A stretch of DNA of 36,488 nucleotides from contig CP070671.1 of assembly GCA_020351875.1 (NCBI GenBank), forward strand, positions 1,842,462 through 1,878,949. The letters are read 5' to 3'. Within the stretch, counting starts at the first letter, position 1. Each line of letters opens with the position of its first letter. Both the position numbers and the translations under genes were made by a program. Origin of the DNA: Chromatiales bacterium. Lineage in GTDB: Bacteria; Pseudomonadota; Gammaproteobacteria; Steroidobacterales; GCA-2729495. Below the pieces are notes generated by a model that ran no database searches, was not told where the DNA came from, and was given only the letters and a program-made list of their open reading frames with translations. Below, in pieces: positions 24,622-32,985 of the stretch.

Positions 24622-25227
24622 TCAGATTGTTTCGCTCAGCAGAGCGAGCATCGCGTCGCGATACAAGGCGCTGCCGTTCGGGTGGTCTGCGTAGATCTTC
24701 AGCAACGGCACAGCAGTGCGGCTGATGATCCTGAAGCTGCAGGTGGCATCGTTGTTGCGCAACAGCCCCGCGTGTTCGGCCCGCTCGAGAACCGCCTTGA
24801 GTGCCGACCCGAACTTTCGATGGCCACTCTCGATATAGGGCATCACGGCCGGGTCGAGTGCCGCGATGACGGTAAGCCCGTCGCTGTGTAACGCCCAGAG
24901 CCGGCGGTAGCAGTCGACGACGCCCGGCAACAGCGCTTCTGCCGGTTGCTCGACGAGCGCCTCCAGCATGTCTGCGCCGGCAGCCAGGGCCGGGTTGATC
25001 AGGCCGGCGACGAGCTCGTATTTGTTGCCAAAGTAGCTGTAGAAGGTCCGCCGCGAGATGTCCGCTGCAGCGAGGATGTCTTCGACGCTGACCTGCGACA
25101 CACCCCGTTCCGCTATCAGTCGGCCGCCCGCCACCAACAGCCTTTCCCGGATCTGCTCCCGCCTGGCGGCGGTTCGCGGTCGGTGAGAGGCGGGGCTGGA
25201 CGCGATCTTGGCAACGGATCCTGTCAC
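24622..25227 (-). CDS. TetR-family transcriptional regulator
   Basis: 201 residues. The N-terminal DNA-binding domain (about 20-70) reads LIAERGVSQVSVEDILAAADISRRTFYSYFGNK, a standard TetR helix-turn-helix; the rest is the helical ligand and dimer domain. It starts at GTG 25227 with AAAGGA about 12 nt upstream. It is divergent from the membrane protein gene at 25373, and a long palindrome lies between them, so it probably represses that gene, the HdeA-like gene and perhaps itself. The ligand is unknown. Confidence 0.9.
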   Translation of the reverse strand: MTGSVAKIASSPASHRPRTAARREQIRERLLVAGGRLIAERGVSQVSVEDILAAADISRRTFYSYFGNKYELVAGLINPALAAGADMLEALVEQPAEALLPGVVDCYRRLWALHSDGLTVIAALDPAVMPYIESGHRKFGSALKAVLERAEHAGLLRNNDATCSFRIISRTAVPLLKIYADHPNGSALYRDAMLALLSETI

Positions 25228-25314
25228 TGGGTAACGATGTCCTTTCTGGCCGGGTCAGGCTGCCGATCCGGGCAAACGCGGGGGGTCTGACGCGGAGAAT
25301 AGATGGTTTGAGGA

Positions 25315-25336
25315 AAGTAAACAACTATGTATACTT
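25315..25336. promoter_or_regulatory. 22-bp palindrome, likely TetR operator
   Basis: The site has the form AAGTA-n-ACA-n4-TGT-n-TACTT, with all eight specified positions of each half paired. It lies 37 nt upstream of the membrane gene and 88 nt upstream of tetR. Length and symmetry are typical of TetR-family operators. Confidence 0.65.
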
Positions 25337-25372
25337 CAGGCCCTCGACCTCTAACCTGAGAGCCTGAAGCCC

Positions 25373-26308
25373 GTGGCCACATCCGACCCGCTGCAACCCG
25401 CGCCAGCCAAACCCGGGGGCTCCAAGCTCTGGCGCGCCCCGTTCGTGGGCATCTTCACGCTGGTGGCGATGCTGCTCGGTATCGGCCTGGCACACGCCGT
25501 GATGCGGGCGATCGAGGAAGCCATCGGCCACGATGCCACCTACGTCGTGCAACTGTTCCTCGGTGCCGGCGCCATTGTCTGGCTCTGGTATGGCGTGAAA
25601 TCCAGGAGCGAGAACTTCGCCACCTGGACCGGGTTTTTCACCGGCATCGTCATCTGGATGACGTGGGTCGAGTTCTTCTACATGTACTACGGCCGCAAGA
25701 ACTTCGGGATGATGCCGCGCGTGGACGGCGGCGCGGTGACGTCCGAACCCGAGTACCTGATCATGACGGCGACGACCGGTGTGCTGCTGTTCATGCTGGT
25801 CTTCTACACCTTTGACAAAGACACCCGCTGCAACATGTTTGTGTGGCTCCAGAACAAACTGGGGCTGCGCGATGGCCTGGGCCCGAGCACGAAGAAAGCG
25901 CGCGATCGCAATTACGCGATCATCACCTTCATGGAGACCATCTACGTGACCTGGTTCTGCTACGCGTGGAACTTGCTGGTCTTCGATCCCACGTTCGTTG
26001 GCTATGGCAGGGACGCGCTGCCCGCTGAACTGGGGAGCGTATTCATATCCATTACATGGGGTGGTTACTGCCTGAGCCGTTTGCTGAAGTACCGCCGGAC
26101 ATCGACCGCCGTCCGCTACGGCATTCCGACGGCGAATATTCTCTGGATCTCAGTAGAAATCGTGTCGGGTTGGGGCGTCATGACGGAAATCTGGCTGTAC
26201 CCGTCGAAATACTGGCCGGAACTGCTCGCGCTGACCGCTGCATTCACAGTCCTGGCCGTGCTGATCTACAAGGCCCCCAAGAAATTGTCGGAGGTTGGTG
26301 AACGGTGA
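25373..26308 (+). CDS. Multi-pass membrane protein of unknown family (paralogue 1)
   Basis: 311 residues with about seven hydrophobic segments. It is clearly related to the protein at 33882-34763: both share (D/N)KDTRCxMFxW near the middle, a following basic cytoplasmic-looking stretch, an (I/T)xxxETxxxxWF helix, and (F/V)RY(G/A)IPTANILW near the C-terminus. I recognise no named family and no catalytic motif. It starts at GTG 25373, 37 nt after a TetR-type palindrome, and its stop overlaps the next gene (GTGA, 26305-26308). The neighbours, a secreted HdeA-like protein and a TonB-dependent receptor, suggest a cell-envelope role. Confidence 0.82.
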   Translation: MATSDPLQPAPAKPGGSKLWRAPFVGIFTLVAMLLGIGLAHAVMRAIEEAIGHDATYVVQLFLGAGAIVWLWYGVKSRSENFATWTGFFTGIVIWMTWVEFFYMYYGRKNFGMMPRVDGGAVTSEPEYLIMTATTGVLLFMLVFYTFDKDTRCNMFVWLQNKLGLRDGLGPSTKKARDRNYAIITFMETIYVTWFCYAWNLLVFDPTFVGYGRDALPAELGSVFISITWGGYCLSRLLKYRRTSTAVRYGIPTANILWISVEIVSGWGVMTEIWLYPSKYWPELLALTAAFTVLAVLIYKAPKKLSEVGER

Positions 26309-26694
26309 ATCGGTTGACGGTAATGATCTTGCTGTTGGCATTCAGCGGCGTGGTATGGGCGGCCGGCCAGTTGCAGTTGCGGCCAGGGATGATGGGCGTC
26401 GCCGACATCGGCGCGAGCGACTGCGCAATGTTCAATGAAATGCACTACAACGGCCCGACCGGCATGCGCCATCACGTGCTGACCTGGGTGCAGGGTTACA
26501 TTTACGCGAAGACGGGCTCTAACATCGATGCGATGCTCGCCACGATGCCCGAAGACAATGGCTGGAATTTCGACAGCCTGACCGACGTGTTTGTCGACTA
26601 CTGCCGGGCGAATCCGGACGCGCAGGTATCGGAGGCGGCAATCGCCCTGTGGACGACGCTTCGCGCAGGCAACAGCGCGCCGGGCGGTGCGTAG
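26305..26694 (+). CDS. Secreted HdeA-like small protein
   Basis: 129 residues starting at a GTG that overlaps the previous stop. A signal peptide of about 19 residues ends at WAA. The mature part has exactly two cysteines (DCAMF and DYCRANPD) with a WVQGYIYAK helix between them, the layout of the HdeA/HdeB-type small periplasmic helical proteins, which are disulfide-bonded. The resemblance is by pattern only. HdeA itself is an acid-stress chaperone; that role should not be assumed. It is co-translated with the membrane protein before it. Confidence 0.72.
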   Translation: MNRLTVMILLLAFSGVVWAAGQLQLRPGMMGVADIGASDCAMFNEMHYNGPTGMRHHVLTWVQGYIYAKTGSNIDAMLATMPEDNGWNFDSLTDVFVDYCRANPDAQVSEAAIALWTTLRAGNSAPGGA

Positions 26695-26767
26695 ATTTTT
26701 CAGCACGCGGCCAGTCCCCGTATATTGTGGTCGCCCGGTCCGGGGTGAGCCGAGCCGGGGCGAACGA

Positions 26768-26810
26768 GGCCGGCCGTGAGGTGCCGGCCGGACGGGCACC
26801 TTGGGTGCCC
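26768..26810 (+). other. Two strong consecutive hairpins
   Basis: GGCCGGC/GCCGGCC (26768-26774 with 26783-26789, 8-nt loop) and GGGCACC/GGTGCCC (26794-26800 with 26804-26810, 3-nt loop) stand 4 nt apart. They follow the HdeA-like gene and precede the receptor promoter. They lack a U-tract, so they may be an mRNA 3' end without intrinsic termination. Confidence 0.5.
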
Positions 26811-26828
26811 CGGGGTCAGGTGGGTTGG

Positions 26829-26856
26829 TGGACAATTAATCCGCGTGCTTTAATAT
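26829..26856 (+). promoter_or_regulatory. Candidate promoter of the TonB-dependent receptor
   Basis: TGGACA (26829-26834), 16 bp, TAATAT (26851-26856). Transcription would begin near 26863, giving a leader of about 85 nt that opens with a CCGGGC-GCAA-GCCCGG hairpin (26865-26880, GNRA loop). Confidence 0.45.
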
Positions 26857-26947
26857 GAGGCCGGCCGGGCGCAAGCCCGGTGGGTAGAAGTCGGGGGGCC
26901 GGCGCAAGAGAGGCGCTGGCAGGCTTCGAACTGGGAGGAACACCAGG

Positions 26948-29413
26948 ATGGTCGATTTCGCGGGCCGGCGCGTCGCGCTGCCGTGTGTGCTCTTTTCGCT
27001 GGCCGTTTCCATGCCGGTGCCGGCGCAGGAGCCGATGGAACAGATCATTGTCACCGCGCGCAAGCGCGAGGAGAGCCTGCAGGAAGTCCCGCTGTCCATC
27101 AGTGCGTTTACCGCGGAACAGCTCGAATCGCGTGGTGTGACGAACAATTACGAGGTGGCACTGTTCACGCCGAATTTCAGTACGCAAAGACAGGTGGGTC
27201 GCACGCTGGACCGGCCGACGATACGCGGCATGGCGGCGTCGTCCGTGGATGGCGAACCGAACGCGTCCTACTTCGTGGACGGCGTATACGTCGCCAGCAG
27301 TATCTCGTCCGCGATCACCGACGCGGTCGAGCGGGTGGAAGTTCTGCGCGGCCCGCAGTCGGCGCAGTTCGGTCGGGCCACCTTCGCCGGGGCGATCAAC
27401 TATGTAACCAAGCAGCCCACCGATGAGTGGGAGGCGCAGGTCAATGCCAAGGCTGGTGAGGACGAAGACTACAAGATCGGCGGCTGGGTTAGCGGGCCCC
27501 TGATCCAGGACGAGCTCAGTTTCCTGGTCTCTGGCGTGTGGGAAAAGTGGGACGGGGAGTGGCGCAACAACCTGCAACCCAACACCGCAACCAACGCGCC
27601 ATTTCCGCCGTTCGGCGATTTCCTGTTCGACAACCCGCCAACCCGCGGTGACCGCAACAAGCTGGGCGGCGAGGACACCAAGGACTTCCTGTTCAAACTG
27701 CGCTGGACGCCCACAGATACGACTGTGGTGACCACCAAGCTCGGCTACACCGAAGCCGACGATGCGCACTTCGCCGCCCTGGTAGCGCCCGTGGGCGAGA
27801 GCATCATCAACTGCTATCTGCCCGTGGAAGGGGTGAATGAAGAATCGGGCGGCGCCTTCTGCGGGACCTGGGACATTGAAGGCTGGGAAAATCGCAAGAA
27901 CCTTCCCGATTTCAAGGCCGGTATCCAGGGCAGCAGCGTCCTGAATCCCGATCCGCCCGCCAGCGATGCCGATCGTTTCGCATCACCGGCGGATCCGGGC
28001 CTGGAACGCGAAACCACGCGGTTCCTCGCGGATGTGACCCAGGCCTTCGGCGACTGGGAAGTGGTCGCACGGGGCGCTTACAACAAGGATGACTTCAAAC
28101 AGACCTACGATCTCGACCATACGGAGATTCGTGCGCTGTCCGGTTTGTTCAGCTTCGACCAGAGTGCCCACCAGCATGACTATGCGGGCGAACTGAAGGT
28201 GCTGACGCCGGGTGAAAGCCGCCTGCGCGGCAGCCTGGGCGCCTACTACTATTTCTACGAGAGAAATAACAAGATCCGCAGCTTCGTGGGCCCCAGCGTG
28301 TCGTTTCAGACTTTCGACAACCAGGGCAACCTGGTGACCGCCGGTTTTCCGACCAAGACCCGGACGAGAACGGAAAACATAGCGTGGTTCGGCAGTGTGG
28401 ATTTCGATATCACGGAGCGCTGGACTTTCGCCGTCGAGGGTCGCTGGGCGCAAGACACCCAGCAGATTCGCGGCGGTAACCTGGTCAGGGAAGAAGAGGA
28501 GACCGATAATTTCACGCCGCGTTACACGTTGCGTTACACGGCCAGCGACGATCTGATGGTTTACGGCCAGATCGCCAAAGGGACCAAGCCCGCGGATTTC
28601 AACGACGACTTCTTTCGTTACGACATCGTCGTGGACAGCACCTTCGACGCTATCAACGACGGCCGCGCGACGGTGTCCGAAGAGGAGCAGTGGACCTACG
28701 AAGTCGGGATCAAGAGCACCTGGCTCGACCAGCGGCTGACCGCCAACCTGGCAGGCTTCTACATTGACTGGACCAACCAGGCGATTTTCGTTGTGACCAC
28801 GATCGACGACACGATCAGCGGCCAGCCCTTGACCACGACGATCCGTGAAAACGCTGGTGAAACAGAGATTTACGGTTTGGAGCTCGAAACGAGTTTCGCC
28901 GTGACCGATTCCCTGTTCCTGATTGCGAACTACGGCTACCAGAAGGGCGAGTTTCAGGAGGGCACCGACAGCTTCCTGGAGCGGACGACCGGCAACGGTG
29001 ACCTGGACGGCAACGACGTGGCGAACGCGCCCAACCACAGCGTGATTCTCGGTGCAGTGGTGACCAAGCCCCTCAGTGGCAATCTGGAGGGCACGCTCCG
29101 CTTCGACTACATCTACGAGTCCGAGAAGTGGATGCAGTCTGCAAACTTCAACAAGCTCGACAGCCGCCAGCTCGCCAATCTTCGTCTCAGCATTGGCAGC
29201 GATGCCTGGACGCTCACCGGGTACGTCAACAACCTGCTGGATGACGACACGCCGTGGTCTTCACTGAATTTCGTCGATTTCGGCAACACGGTGGATGTTA
29301 CGGATGCCAGCGGTAACGTAGTGGGCGCCAACCAGGCAGAGCTGTGGGCCCTGAACCCGCAGCGTGGCCGCAACGTCGGCGTGGAATTCCAGTACCGGAT
29401 TGGCGGTTTCTGA
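26948..29413 (+). CDS. TonB-dependent outer-membrane receptor (complete)
   Basis: 821 residues. A signal peptide ends near PAQ|EPMEQ. A TonB-box-like EQIIVTARKREESLQEVP comes next, then a plug domain (RPTIRGMAA, YFVDGVYV, RVEVLRGPQSAQFGRATFAGAINYVTKQP) and a beta-barrel from about residue 170 to the C-terminal FQYRIGGF. The start fits the 'ARKREE' group of receptors that is numerous in bacteria degrading complex organic molecules. The ligand is unknown. GGGAGG lies about 11 nt before the ATG. It follows the TetR / membrane protein / HdeA-like module on the same strand but has its own probable promoter. Confidence 0.95.
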   Translation: MVDFAGRRVALPCVLFSLAVSMPVPAQEPMEQIIVTARKREESLQEVPLSISAFTAEQLESRGVTNNYEVALFTPNFSTQRQVGRTLDRPTIRGMAASSVDGEPNASYFVDGVYVASSISSAITDAVERVEVLRGPQSAQFGRATFAGAINYVTKQPTDEWEAQVNAKAGEDEDYKIGGWVSGPLIQDELSFLVSGVWEKWDGEWRNNLQPNTATNAPFPPFGDFLFDNPPTRGDRNKLGGEDTKDFLFKLRWTPTDTTVVTTKLGYTEADDAHFAALVAPVGESIINCYLPVEGVNEESGGAFCGTWDIEGWENRKNLPDFKAGIQGSSVLNPDPPASDADRFASPADPGLERETTRFLADVTQAFGDWEVVARGAYNKDDFKQTYDLDHTEIRALSGLFSFDQSAHQHDYAGELKVLTPGESRLRGSLGAYYYFYERNNKIRSFVGPSVSFQTFDNQGNLVTAGFPTKTRTRTENIAWFGSVDFDITERWTFAVEGRWAQDTQQIRGGNLVREEEETDNFTPRYTLRYTASDDLMVYGQIAKGTKPADFNDDFFRYDIVVDSTFDAINDGRATVSEEEQWTYEVGIKSTWLDQRLTANLAGFYIDWTNQAIFVVTTIDDTISGQPLTTTIRENAGETEIYGLELETSFAVTDSLFLIANYGYQKGEFQEGTDSFLERTTGNGDLDGNDVANAPNHSVILGAVVTKPLSGNLEGTLRFDYIYESEKWMQSANFNKLDSRQLANLRLSIGSDAWTLTGYVNNLLDDDTPWSSLNFVDFGNTVDVTDASGNVVGANQAELWALNPQRGRNVGVEFQYRIGGF

Positions 29414-29448
29414 TCGCGGACCTGGCTAACCGCGCCTCAGGGGGGGTG

Positions 29449-29603
29449 ATCGCGGCTGAAGCCGCTCCCACGGTCAATTGAGCTTATTGGCAGTGATCGC
29501 TCCTGCCCCTGCAGCATTCCTAGGTAGGAGCGGCTTTAGCCGCGATTGCCATACCCGCCCGCACTTGGAGAAATCTCTAGGTGGGAGCGGCTTAAGCCGC
29601 GAT
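29449..29603. repeat. Three REP-type palindromes between TonB receptor and aldo/keto reductase
   Basis: Copies at 29449-29471 (reverse), 29524-29546 (forward, GTAGGAG type) and 29580-29603 (forward, stem centre TTAA). The last copy contains the aldo/keto reductase stop codon (TAA on the minus strand, 29592-29594) and encodes its final residues. Confidence 0.88.
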
Positions 29604-30527
29604 TCCGGCGATTTTGGCCACCTGCTCGGGCGTCGGCCCCCAGCTGGCTGCCGCGACGTTCGAGCGCACCTGCTCAGGTTTCGTCACGCCCGCGATCACG
29701 CTGGCCACATGCGGCTGGGCAGCCAGCCAGCCCATCGCGAGATCGAGCACACTGCGCCCGATGCTGTCCCCGTAAGCGACCAGTTCCTCGACGATGTCGA
29801 ACCAGGGATCGGACGCAAAGCCACCACCGCCACCCCATTTGGCAAACCGGCTGTCCTCCGGCAATGGTTGTCCCTTGCGGTACTTGCCCGTGAGCAGACC
29901 GCTTTCCAGCGGGAAGTAGGGCAGGATGCCCACGTTCTGGCGTTCGGCGACCGGGACCAGGTCTGTTTCAATGTCGCGCGTGAGCAGGCTGTAGCGATTC
30001 TGCGCGGTCACGTAGTGATGCGATCCATTCGCGGTGGCGATTTGCGCGGCCTCGTCCAGCATCGCCCCGGTGTAGTTCGAACAGCCGATGTGGCGCACTT
30101 TGCCCTGTTGCACCAGGTCTTCCAGCGCACGCAGGGTTTCGTCCAGCGGTGTGTCGGGGTCGGGAAAGTGATGCTGGTACAGGTCGATGTAGTCGGTGCC
30201 GAGCAGCTCGAGACTGTTCTCGACACCCTGCATGATGTAGTCGCGCGAGCCGCCGCCTTCGGCTGCCCCCCGGCCACCGGCACCAAATTTCGTGCCGATG
30301 ATCACGTCGCCGCGCCTTGCGCCTAGTGCCTTGCCGAGCAGCGCTTCGGACTTGCCGTGCGGACCGCCATAGATGTCGGCCGTGTCGAAAAAGTTGACCC
30401 CTTCGTCGATGGCGGCATCGACGATGGCCGTGGTCTGGTCCTGGTCGCACATCAGGCCGAACATCATGCAGCCGATGCCGACGGAGGTGACCTCCAGTCC
30501 GCTGTCTCCGAGAGCTTTCTTTTCCAT
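29592..30527 (-). CDS. Aldo/keto reductase
   Basis: 311 residues, a single (beta/alpha)8 barrel reducing aldehydes or ketones with NAD(P)H in the cytoplasm. The tetrad is visible as Asp48 and Tyr53 (FFDTADIYGG), Lys80 (IGTKFG) and His119 or His120 (DLYQHHFPD). The N-terminus LGDSGLEVTSVGIGCMMFG is typical of the AKR subgroup near YajO/Tas-like and L-glyceraldehyde-3-phosphate reductases. The ATG at 30527 is used; the longer reading frame to 30674 runs backwards through a REP element and is not credible. The stop codon and last residues come from another REP copy. Confidence 0.92.
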   Translation of the reverse strand: MEKKALGDSGLEVTSVGIGCMMFGLMCDQDQTTAIVDAAIDEGVNFFDTADIYGGPHGKSEALLGKALGARRGDVIIGTKFGAGGRGAAEGGGSRDYIMQGVENSLELLGTDYIDLYQHHFPDPDTPLDETLRALEDLVQQGKVRHIGCSNYTGAMLDEAAQIATANGSHHYVTAQNRYSLLTRDIETDLVPVAERQNVGILPYFPLESGLLTGKYRKGQPLPEDSRFAKWGGGGGFASDPWFDIVEELVAYGDSIGRSVLDLAMGWLAAQPHVASVIAGVTKPEQVRSNVAAASWGPTPEQVAKIAGIAA

Positions 30528-30558
30528 GGTTCTGACCCTGTACTGTGTTGGTTTCTTT

Positions 30559-30581
30559 GTGGGAGCGGCTTCAGCCGCGAT
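30559..30581 (+). repeat. REP-type palindrome
   Basis: A single forward copy, GTGGGAGCGGCT then TC and AGCCGCGAT, between the MFS gene end and the aldo/keto reductase start. Confidence 0.88.
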
Positions 30582-30633
30582 TCCTGCCGTGCCGTCTGCC
30601 TGCGCCGACAATCTTGCGGTCGTCCGCGCGATT

Positions 30634-31959
30634 CTAGTCTGCAGTGGCGCCCGCCGGTGCCGGCGTGCCCGCACGCATCCGCACCGCGAGTGCCACGATG
30701 AGCAGCAGGCCGTTCAGCAGGCCCATCATCGTGAAGGGCATGGAACGGCCCAGGGAATCGAAGACCAGGCCGCCGACGAAGCTGACCGCGACGATGCCCA
30801 GTGCGCCGAACAGGTTGAACACGCCAACAATTGTGCCGCGCAGGCTGGCCCGCGCTTCCTGGCCCAGCAGCGCGCCGCCGGCCACGATCATGCTGACTTC
30901 GCCCATGCCGAGCAGCACCGCGACGGGGATCGTGCTGCGCGCGAGTGGATCGTCCACCTGGCCCATCAACCCGTAACCGGCGGTAGCGAGACCGAGTGCG
31001 ACGCAGAGCGACGTGACCCGGTTCATGCGGTCGGCCAGCACGCCCATCACGCCCGCCCAGGCCAGGGCGGAAATCTGCACGATGCCGAACAGCATGAACG
31101 CACGCCCGCTGGCCGCGGCGGTGTCCAACCCACGTTCGATGCCGTACTGGGTGACCCATAGCGTCAGGAAGTTGCCCACCACGACCATGTCGCCACGGCT
31201 GATGAACGCGGCCCCAAAGGCGGTGGCAAGGCGCGGATTCGCCACACCCGCACGCAGTCCGTCCAGGAACTGGGGCAGCAGCTCAACCTTGCGCTGCGTG
31301 ACGTGGGTCGCGCGCGGCAGGCCGCGCCACAACACGGCAGCGGCGACGAGGCACAGACCGGCCGCGGACCACAACGCGAGCCTGCCCGCCATCACCGGAT
31401 CCATGCCGGCAGACTGGAACCAGGCAGGTGAGCGGCCCAGCAGGAAGGTGGCGATGACCAGGATGCCGATGCCCTGGCAGATGTTATTCAGTGCCACCCA
31501 CTTGCCCCGGGAGACTTCCTGCGGCGTGTCCTGCACCGTGATGCTGAGCATCACCGGCACCGATGCGAGGCCGACCGCAAACACGATGCGAAAGAGGTAC
31601 AGCTGGGTTTCGCTGGTCGCCAGCGGGTAAATGAGGTAACCCGCGGCCAACAACGTGAAGCCGGTACAGAACACGATACGGCGCCCAACCCGATCAGCCC
31701 ATGCACCGATAAAGCCCAGCAGCAGCACCGCAATGGCTTCCGACATCGCGACCAGCGAGCCGGTAACCGACCCTTGCCGTGCTTCCGGAATCTTCACGAT
31801 GGCATTCAGCACATAGGGCTGAATCAGGCTCAGGAACACGGTCATCGAGATCGCGAGGAACGACGCGAAAATGACCGTGGCCACGTTGCCACGGGTGATC
31901 CCCGGCCGGATCCAGAAGGGACCGACCTTCAGCCCGGCGGGATCAGGTGTGAAGTTCAA
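30634..31959 (-). CDS. Major facilitator superfamily transporter
   Basis: 441 residues, twelve spans, with the loop motif GFIGAWADRVGRR after TM2 and GVLADRMNR in the second half. Substrate unknown. The likely start is a TTG at 31959 that overlaps the stop of the dioxygenase gene (TTGA, 31956-31959); the next methionine (residue 39) falls inside the first span and would spoil it. Coupling to a TauD-type dioxygenase suggests that it imports the substrate, or exports the product, of that enzyme. Confidence 0.9.
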   Translation of the reverse strand: MNFTPDPAGLKVGPFWIRPGITRGNVATVIFASFLAISMTVFLSLIQPYVLNAIVKIPEARQGSVTGSLVAMSEAIAVLLLGFIGAWADRVGRRIVFCTGFTLLAAGYLIYPLATSETQLYLFRIVFAVGLASVPVMLSITVQDTPQEVSRGKWVALNNICQGIGILVIATFLLGRSPAWFQSAGMDPVMAGRLALWSAAGLCLVAAAVLWRGLPRATHVTQRKVELLPQFLDGLRAGVANPRLATAFGAAFISRGDMVVVGNFLTLWVTQYGIERGLDTAAASGRAFMLFGIVQISALAWAGVMGVLADRMNRVTSLCVALGLATAGYGLMGQVDDPLARSTIPVAVLLGMGEVSMIVAGGALLGQEARASLRGTIVGVFNLFGALGIVAVSFVGGLVFDSLGRSMPFTMMGLLNGLLLIVALAVRMRAGTPAPAGATAD

Positions 31960-32798
31960 TGCGGCCTGTCATCGTCGGTGATGGCTACCCGATGCATGAT
32001 ACGCCGCTCTGTGTAGAAGTCGGCGATGCCGCGGTGGATGGTGCAGCGGTTGTCCCAGAAGGCGAGGGAGTGGTTTTCCCAGCGGAAACGGCATTTCAGT
32101 TCTTCCTGGTCGCAGTGGCGGAACAGGAATTCGAGCAGCGCGTCGCTTTCTGCCGGAGTCATGTCTCTGATGCTGGCGGTCATGAGCCGGTTCACGAACA
32201 GCGCCTTGCGCCCCGTTTCCGGGTGCGTGCGCACCACCGGGTGTTCCACCGGGGGCGTGCGATCGCGAAACGACTGCCAGCGTTCCGGGCCGTACTGCTT
32301 CAGGATGCCTGGCCCCATGGTTTCCACCAGGTCGTGAATGGCGGTCAGCCCGTCGACGAATTCGCGCATGGTGGGTGACAGCAGTTCGTAGGCCAGGTAC
32401 ATGTTGCACCAGGTGGTATCGCCAGCGCCGTCAGGCACCTTGATCGCATACAACGCCGAGCACTTTTGCGGGTACTCGCGAAAACTGTTGTCGCAGTGCC
32501 AGTTAATGTCGTTGCCGATCTGGCTCGCGTCCGCCATATCCTGCACGCGGATGTCCTCGTGGTCTTCCAGCGTCGGGATATAGGCAGACGGATCGATCTT
32601 GCCGAAACGCTTGCCGAAGGCCAGGTGCTGCTCCGGCGTCAGTTCCTGGTTGCGGAAGAACAGGACGAGTTTGTCGAGCCAGACCTGGCGAAGTTCTTCG
32701 AAGGTTTCGTCGTCCATCGGCTCGGCCAGGTTCAGGCCGACGATTTCCGCACCCATCGCACCGGTCATCGGGCGAACTTCGAAGCGGGTGTAGGCCAT
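31956..32798 (-). CDS. TauD/TfdA-family Fe(II)/2-oxoglutarate dioxygenase
   Basis: 280 residues. The iron triad is His101-x-Asp103 (WHCDNSF) and His255 (TIHRG), and Arg266 and Arg270 follow (ERRIMHR). These positions fall almost exactly where E. coli TauD (283 residues) has His99, Asp101, His255, Arg266 and Arg270, so an active enzyme is likely. The family hydroxylates taurine, 2,4-D, alkyl sulfates and many other small acids using 2-oxoglutarate and O2; the substrate here is unknown. AGGAG precedes the ATG, and a good promoter with an overlapping palindrome lies upstream. It is coupled to the MFS gene and lies downstream of a tetR gene on the same strand. Confidence 0.93.
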   Translation of the reverse strand: MAYTRFEVRPMTGAMGAEIVGLNLAEPMDDETFEELRQVWLDKLVLFFRNQELTPEQHLAFGKRFGKIDPSAYIPTLEDHEDIRVQDMADASQIGNDINWHCDNSFREYPQKCSALYAIKVPDGAGDTTWCNMYLAYELLSPTMREFVDGLTAIHDLVETMGPGILKQYGPERWQSFRDRTPPVEHPVVRTHPETGRKALFVNRLMTASIRDMTPAESDALLEFLFRHCDQEELKCRFRWENHSLAFWDNRCTIHRGIADFYTERRIMHRVAITDDDRPH

Positions 32799-32829
32799 GG
32801 TCCTGTTCTCCTGCAGCCAGGCTCAGGAA

Positions 32830-32857
32830 ATTAAAGCACTTGTATTAATCACGTCAA
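32830..32857 (-). promoter_or_regulatory. Promoter of the tauD-like / MFS operon
   Basis: On the minus strand: TTGACG (32857-32852), 16 bp, TTTAAT (32835-32830), each 5 of 6 to consensus. Transcription would begin about 25 nt before the ATG at 32798. Confidence 0.6.
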
Positions 32858-32861
32858 GCGC
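32836..32861. promoter_or_regulatory. Imperfect 26-bp palindrome overlapping the tauD-like promoter
   Basis: The outer halves read GCnCTTG and CAAGnGC, and it covers the -35 box and spacer. A repressor bound here would block the promoter; the adjacent TetR protein is the obvious candidate, though the sequence differs from the palindrome before tetR itself. Confidence 0.4.
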
Positions 32862-32886
32862 CTGTCCGGCTTGCGTCCGAATTCTT

Positions 32887-32973
32887 GTAGGAGCGGCTTT
32901 ACCCGCGATCCTCCATTCCCGCGTCGCGCACCGCTTGGCCAATCCTTTGATCGCGGCTAAAGCCGCTCCTACA
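32887..32973. repeat. Inverted pair of REP-type palindromes (GTAGGAG type)
   Basis: A forward copy at 32887-32910, with one arm degraded (TTTACCCGCGAT), faces a reverse copy at 32950-32973 across 39 nt. They lie between tetR and the tauD-like promoter. Confidence 0.85.
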
Positions 32974-32985
32974 ACACCGTCTGAT

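Noticed and set aside
26761..26947. Cobalamin or other known riboswitch before the TonB receptor
   Set aside because: I could not find the conserved cores of known classes; only generic GC hairpins are present.
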